Shown: one piece after another, positions 32,088-35,469 of the stretch
Layout: each line of letters begins with the position of its first letter
How positions within the stretch are numbered: position 1 is the stretch's first letter
DNA from: a bacterium
GTDB lineage: Archaea > Thermoproteota > Nitrososphaeria > Nitrososphaerales > Nitrososphaeraceae
Direction of reading: 5' to 3'
Assembly (NCBI GenBank): GCA_014381105.1
Contig: JACMIO010000103.1
Location: 1 to 35,469 of the forward strand
DNA length: 35,469 nt
Position numbers and translations under genes: made by a program
The notes under the pieces: model-generated
The model's database searches: none
The model's input: only the letters and a program-made list of their open reading frames with translations
Told to the model about the DNA's origin: nothing

Positions 32088-33395
32088 ATGAGTAGTTTCA
32101 AGCACGCTAGGACTGCCTTATTTGGATTAACTTTTGTATTGATAATGTTCATGTCCAATGGACTTTTTGCTGCCTTTGGTCAATCTACAAATTTTGAAGG
32201 TCCCTTTGTCGGTGTTGCAATGAAGGGTGCATATGTGGATCAAAAAGAAAACAGAGAAGATACGCCATTACCTCCTGCGACTTATTTCGATGAGAGTTTC
32301 AGGTTGCTTAGTGAAGCAGGACTAAATCATGTGAGATTCTTATTCTACTGGGAAGCATATGAGAAAAATCCACAAGGATTTATGAATGAACTAGAACAGG
32401 TGGCAAACGCCGCAGACAAGTATGGCATTAAAGTTATTTATGATAATCATCAATGGCATACCTCTTCCTGGCTTGAAAAGAGGGGAACTGGCTTTCCAAC
32501 TGCCCTATTTGCTAATAATTCACAGCAATATCCAATGAACAGCGGTGGTAAAGAGGGTGAACCAGTGGCAAAGCTTTGGTGGTCTAATTTCTGGGATGGT
32601 ACTATCAAGGATGGACAGGGAAATGATGCATGGACTCTGTTAGCTGACTTTTATAAGAAAGTAGTTGCCACAGTCGATAGTCATGAGAGCACTTTGGGAT
32701 ATGAAATTTTGAGTGAACCTCACGTAGAAAGTTCTGACCAATGGGAAAAGATTGGAAGCTTTAACTCATTTATGACTGACGAACTGCGTTCGGTGACTCA
32801 GAAAATTATTGTTTATAGTATGAATGTCCCTGTTGATCTAGGCGGACCCATACAATTAACAGCAGAAAACCTTGCCGAGATGGCTCCTGCAAATAAGGAA
32901 AATATATGGTTTAAAATAAGTGTCTATGGAATTCCAGACAGAGATCAATATCAACAAGAAAGATTTGACCTTTTCTTACAAACTCGTGAATTGACCGGCA
33001 TTCCACTTTATATCGGTGAATGGAACAATGTCGTAAGAACTCAAGTCAATGGCGTATTTCAGCTAGATCCTCAAAAGAGCGGTCTAAACCAGCAAATCGC
33101 AGATACTATGCTAGAAGCATTTAAAAATGAGAATATAACTGCCTCGGCTTTCTGGAAATGGGATTACCAAGATGCAGATACTGCTAGCTTCAACTTGCTT
33201 TCACATCAAAACGGAACAATGACGCCAACTGAATACTACACATTTCTCAAGACCTCAGTAGCCAATGTTTATGGTGATTTATCCACTTCTACATCTGGCT
33301 CATCTTCAGAAACTACTTCTGACACAATATTTAATGCAACTTCGGAAGAAACTTCTGAAGCTACGTCCGAAACCAACTCTACTGAAGAGAATTAG
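32088..33395 (+). CDS. Secreted GH5-family glycoside hydrolase (cellulase-like)
   Basis: Predicted extracellular beta-glycanase. From the ATG at 32088 (435 aa) there is a signal peptide (basic HAR, then LFGLTFVLIMFMSNGLFAAF) and a GH5 TIM barrel: AGLNHVRFLFYWEAYE, VIYDNHQWH, YEILSEPHVE and YIGEWNNV. A Ser/Thr/Glu-rich stalk (about the last 45 residues) could be glycosylated or lie in the surface layer. The acid/base glutamate is at about residue 210 and the nucleophile at about 311. The acid/base is normally preceded by Asn (NEP), but here by Ser (SEP). An in-frame TTG at 32073 is rejected because the TATA box is too close. The stop overlaps that of the ABC ATPase gene. Confidence 0.88.
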   Translation: MSSFKHARTALFGLTFVLIMFMSNGLFAAFGQSTNFEGPFVGVAMKGAYVDQKENREDTPLPPATYFDESFRLLSEAGLNHVRFLFYWEAYEKNPQGFMNELEQVANAADKYGIKVIYDNHQWHTSSWLEKRGTGFPTALFANNSQQYPMNSGGKEGEPVAKLWWSNFWDGTIKDGQGNDAWTLLADFYKKVVATVDSHESTLGYEILSEPHVESSDQWEKIGSFNSFMTDELRSVTQKIIVYSMNVPVDLGGPIQLTAENLAEMAPANKENIWFKISVYGIPDRDQYQQERFDLFLQTRELTGIPLYIGEWNNVVRTQVNGVFQLDPQKSGLNQQIADTMLEAFKNENITASAFWKWDYQDADTASFNLLSHQNGTMTPTEYYTFLKTSVANVYGDLSTSTSGSSSETTSDTIFNATSEETSEATSETNSTEEN

Positions 33396-34327
33396 TCTCG
33401 TACCAACTCTCTATCAGAGTTATTGGGTTCGGAGCCCACTAGAGATACAAATACGTCATCCAGAGTAATAGGCGATACTTTAAAGAATAAATTTTTCTTT
33501 ATTGCAATAGCTGATAATTCCTGAATGTTGGATTCAAACGTGAATAGTTTTATGGTTTCCGTTCCTCCATCAACTACTGTCCCATAAGATTTTAACACAT
33601 CACTTTCAACTCCAGATTTTGAGATCTCTATTTTGATATTTTCTTTAATATTCTTTCTAATGTCTGCAATAGTCCCTTGCGAGATAACGATCCCCTTGTC
33701 TATGATGACTATATCATCAGACAATACTTCTGCTTCATCCATGTAGTGTGTTGTAAGCAGAATTGTAGTTCCATTTTCTTTTTTTTCCTTAATGGCTTTC
33801 CAGATTTGACGTCTGGAGACGGGATCAAGTCCGATCGTTGGCTCGTCTAGAAAAAGTAACTTCGAGTCCGTGGCCATCGCCATCGCCACCAGTACCTTTT
33901 GCTTCATGCCTCCTGACAGGTACATGGCAAGTCTATTTCTGACATCATATAATTCAAATTCTTTAAGAATTTTTTCGGCTCTTGTGTATGACTCCTGTTT
34001 GTTAACGCCCCTGATTCTTAGCCAGTAATAGACATGATCCCACGGAGTAAGAGCGCGCAGTGGTCTTCCTTCTTGAGGTACTATAGATATATTATTTCGT
34101 ATTTTTTCTGTATCTTTAATTAAATCATTTTCTAATATTTTTACAGTTCCAGAACTTGGTAATAATTGCGTTGCACAAATTCTTACGAATGTAGTTTTTC
34201 CCGCGCCATTTCTCCCTAGAAGAGTGAATATTCTTCCTGGTTCGATATTTAACGAGATATTATTAATTGCGTAGGTTGATGATCCCTTGTATTTCTTAGT
34301 AACATCAACAGCCTCTATTGCTTTCAT
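33392..34327 (-). CDS. ABC-2 type transporter ATP-binding protein
   Basis: ATPase of a DrrA/NodI-like exporter. The 311-aa protein has Walker A GRNGAGKTT (about 38-46), the Q-loop in VPQEGRP, signature LSGGMKQKVLVAMAM, Walker B LLFLDEPTIGLD and the H-loop TTHYMDEAEVL. The C-terminal 80 residues form the extra domain found in DrrA-type ATPases. Start is ATG with a TATA-like ttatatgaat (34353-34362 on the minus strand) about 30 nt upstream. No permease gene lies next to it; the only ABC-2 permease here is at 18082-18834. Its TAA stop overlaps the TAG of the GH5 gene, so the two are tail-to-tail with no terminator space. Confidence 0.9.
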   Translation of the reverse strand: MKAIEAVDVTKKYKGSSTYAINNISLNIEPGRIFTLLGRNGAGKTTFVRICATQLLPSSGTVKILENDLIKDTEKIRNNISIVPQEGRPLRALTPWDHVYYWLRIRGVNKQESYTRAEKILKEFELYDVRNRLAMYLSGGMKQKVLVAMAMATDSKLLFLDEPTIGLDPVSRRQIWKAIKEKKENGTTILLTTHYMDEAEVLSDDIVIIDKGIVISQGTIADIRKNIKENIKIEISKSGVESDVLKSYGTVVDGGTETIKLFTFESNIQELSAIAIKKNLFFKVSPITLDDVFVSLVGSEPNNSDRELVRD

Positions 34328-34435
34328 AATGACACATTTTCAGTTTTGAAATTCATATAATCGATATCTTAAAAAGGATATTATTGAGAACAGGTAGTAT
34401 AGAAATTGAAACTGGGGAAAAACAAATAGTCCAAC

Positions 34436-35020
34436 TTACTCCACATTGATAGATACTCCATGGTCCTTTGAATCTTTTAATTTGAAGGTTACTTCTAGAA
34501 TTCCATTTTTGTATGTTGATTTTCCCGTGGACGGCTCAATTTGATCGGGTAGCTCAATTTTTTTACTATACTTTCTCTCTCCTGAAATTGATTCTATAGT
34601 CAGAGAATTTTCATTGGCAGTTATCCTTAAATCACTCTTGCTCACGCCCGGCATTTCTGCAATTATTTTCAATTTGTCAACATCCCTGATAATGTCGACT
34701 ACAGGCTCCCTCTGATCACTAACTGAAAATCTCCCAGTTAAGGAGCTTGGGAATGTATTCAAGTTTCCAAATTTTCTGACGACCGGTTTTCCATCCTCTC
34801 CTATTTTGAATGAATATCCATAAACAATAGGACCCATTTCGCGTACGGTTGAACCATCATCAAGTTTGCGTTCTCTTATGAGATTCTTTGGGACATTTTG
34901 ATCCATGTTTTTGACAGCTTCCTGCATCAACTTTTCCATTTCCTTCATCATTGAATCTACATCGGGAAACCACGAATTTGTTCTCCTTCGTCCGAACCAC
35001 TCATCAAAGGGAGTCGACAT
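34436..35020 (-). CDS. hsp20: Small heat-shock protein (Hsp20, alpha-crystallin family)
   Basis: Binds unfolding proteins without ATP and hands them to DnaK/DnaJ or other chaperones. The 194-aa protein has an N-terminal arm (WFGRRRTNSWFPDVDSMMKE), an archaeal-type MGPIVYGYSFKIGEDGKPVV block (about 63-82), and an alpha-crystallin domain (about 105-190) with PVVDIIRDVDKLKIIAEMPG, and TYKNGILEVTFKL near its end (NGxLEV). The usual C-terminal IxI-type anchor is SINVE. An AT-rich box (aatatttatattta on the minus strand, 35040-35053) is centred about 26 nt before the ATG, so a leaderless mRNA separate from dnaJ is likely. Confidence 0.92.
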   Translation of the reverse strand: MSTPFDEWFGRRRTNSWFPDVDSMMKEMEKLMQEAVKNMDQNVPKNLIRERKLDDGSTVREMGPIVYGYSFKIGEDGKPVVRKFGNLNTFPSSLTGRFSVSDQREPVVDIIRDVDKLKIIAEMPGVSKSDLRITANENSLTIESISGERKYSKKIELPDQIEPSTGKSTYKNGILEVTFKLKDSKDHGVSINVE

Positions 35021-35061
35021 ATGTATTATCTTGTGTTGTTTAAATATAAATATTACAGACC

Positions 35062-35469
35062 TTACGATTTGATATTTTTTGTATTATCCAATTCTTCAAT
35101 TAGCCATTTTTGTCTATCACTGAGTTTGGTAGGCACTTCGAGTTTTATTTTTATGATTTGATCTCCCTTAGAACGTTGACCATGCACAGGAATTCCTTTT
35201 CCTCTCAGTCTAAAAATTGAATCAACTTGTGTTCCTGCAGGTATTTTCAACTTCTCACTTCCATATAACGTAGGCAATACTATTTCTGTACCTAGTACCA
35301 GCTCTGTATATTTCAGCTTGAGAGGATAAAGTAAATCTCCGTTTTCAAGTTTTTCAAAAATTTGATGAGGCTTGATGTGAATTCGAATAAATAAATCTCC
35401 TGGAACTTCATTTCCATCTGAAATTCCCCTGCCACTTAACTGAAGTGTCATACCATCATCAATTCCAGG
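35062..35469 (-). CDS. dnaJ: Chaperone DnaJ, C-terminal 135 residues, 5' end outside window
   Basis: DnaJ activates the ATPase of DnaK and delivers substrates. Only the C-terminal substrate-binding part is present. The minus-strand frame remains open to the window edge, with PGIDDGMTLQLSGRGISDG at its start, then PGDLFIRIHIKPHQIFEK, ELVLGTEIVLPTLYG, IPAGTQVDSIFRLRGKGIP and GDQIIKIKLEVPTKLS, all standard DnaJ C-terminal blocks. The J domain and zinc fingers lie outside. It precedes hsp20 on the same strand, so protein-folding genes are grouped here. Confidence 0.93.
   Translation of the reverse strand, partial: PGIDDGMTLQLSGRGISDGNEVPGDLFIRIHIKPHQIFEKLENGDLLYPLKLKYTELVLGTEIVLPTLYGSEKLKIPAGTQVDSIFRLRGKGIPVHGQRSKGDQIIKIKLEVPTKLSDRQKWLIEELDNTKNIKS

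Noticed and set aside
1..35469. CRISPR array, insertion sequence or prophage
   Set aside because: No regularly spaced repeats, transposase, integrase or phage genes seen.

Overview
This window is archaeal chromosomal DNA, most likely from an ammonia-oxidising thaumarchaeon (Nitrososphaerota) of the low-GC Nitrosocosmicus type. The assignment is an inference from gene content. The window carries archaeal versions of housekeeping genes: ApgM phosphoglycerate mutase, PurP, GatE, NadM, an A-type ATP synthase F subunit, SecE, a PUA-domain protein, a proteasome beta subunit, a COG2522 regulator and the coenzyme F420 genes cofG and cofH. The DNA is AT-rich, TATA boxes sit about 26 nt before many start codons (leaderless transcripts), TTG starts are very common, and several secreted proteins are rich in N-glycosylation sequons. 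No amo, rRNA, tRNA, CRISPR or transposon sequence was seen.

Layout. 1-5.8 kb: F420 synthesis (cofH partial, cofG), a membrane glycosyltransferase, atpF, apgM, a COG2522 regulator and an Lrp/AsnC regulator. 5.8-7.4 kb: secE and purP. 7.4-12 kb: an accessory stretch of small or secreted proteins of unknown function, including two Cys-rich mini-proteins (45 and 54 aa), a 58-aa tautomerase, a repeat-containing charged protein, a small winged-helix protein and a structured intergenic element. 12-18 kb: a metallo-beta-lactamase nuclease, an F420-type luciferase-like oxidoreductase, acylphosphatase, a DUF5996 protein, a secreted protein, a VOC protein, a 45-aa Cys-rich protein and a ChaB pseudogene. 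18-25 kb: an ABC-2 permease, a cation/proton antiporter, sufC, nadM, a PUA protein, a proteasome beta subunit without the usual catalytic Thr1, a GHKL ATPase and a small membrane protein. 25-32 kb: sucCD, a methyltransferase-like protein, a DUF309 protein, gatE and small membrane proteins. 32-35.5 kb: a secreted GH5 glycoside hydrolase, an ABC ATPase, Hsp20 and the end of dnaJ.

How the genes fit together. Most genes appear to be transcribed singly from their own TATA box; clear polycistronic pairs are cofG-cofH and sucC-sucD. Several genes normally found beside partners stand alone here (atpF, sufC, gatE, secE, the ABC-2 permease and the ABC-2-type ATPase). cofGH and the luciferase-like oxidoreductase point to F420 redox chemistry; Hsp20/DnaJ and the proteasome subunit to protein quality control. 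The most notable items are the Ala-for-Thr1 proteasome subunit beside an uncharacterised GHKL ATPase, the ChaB gene killed by two nonsense codons but keeping its promoter, several Cys-rich mini-genes (one with an inverted repeat across its TATA box), and a structured element at 8414-8480.
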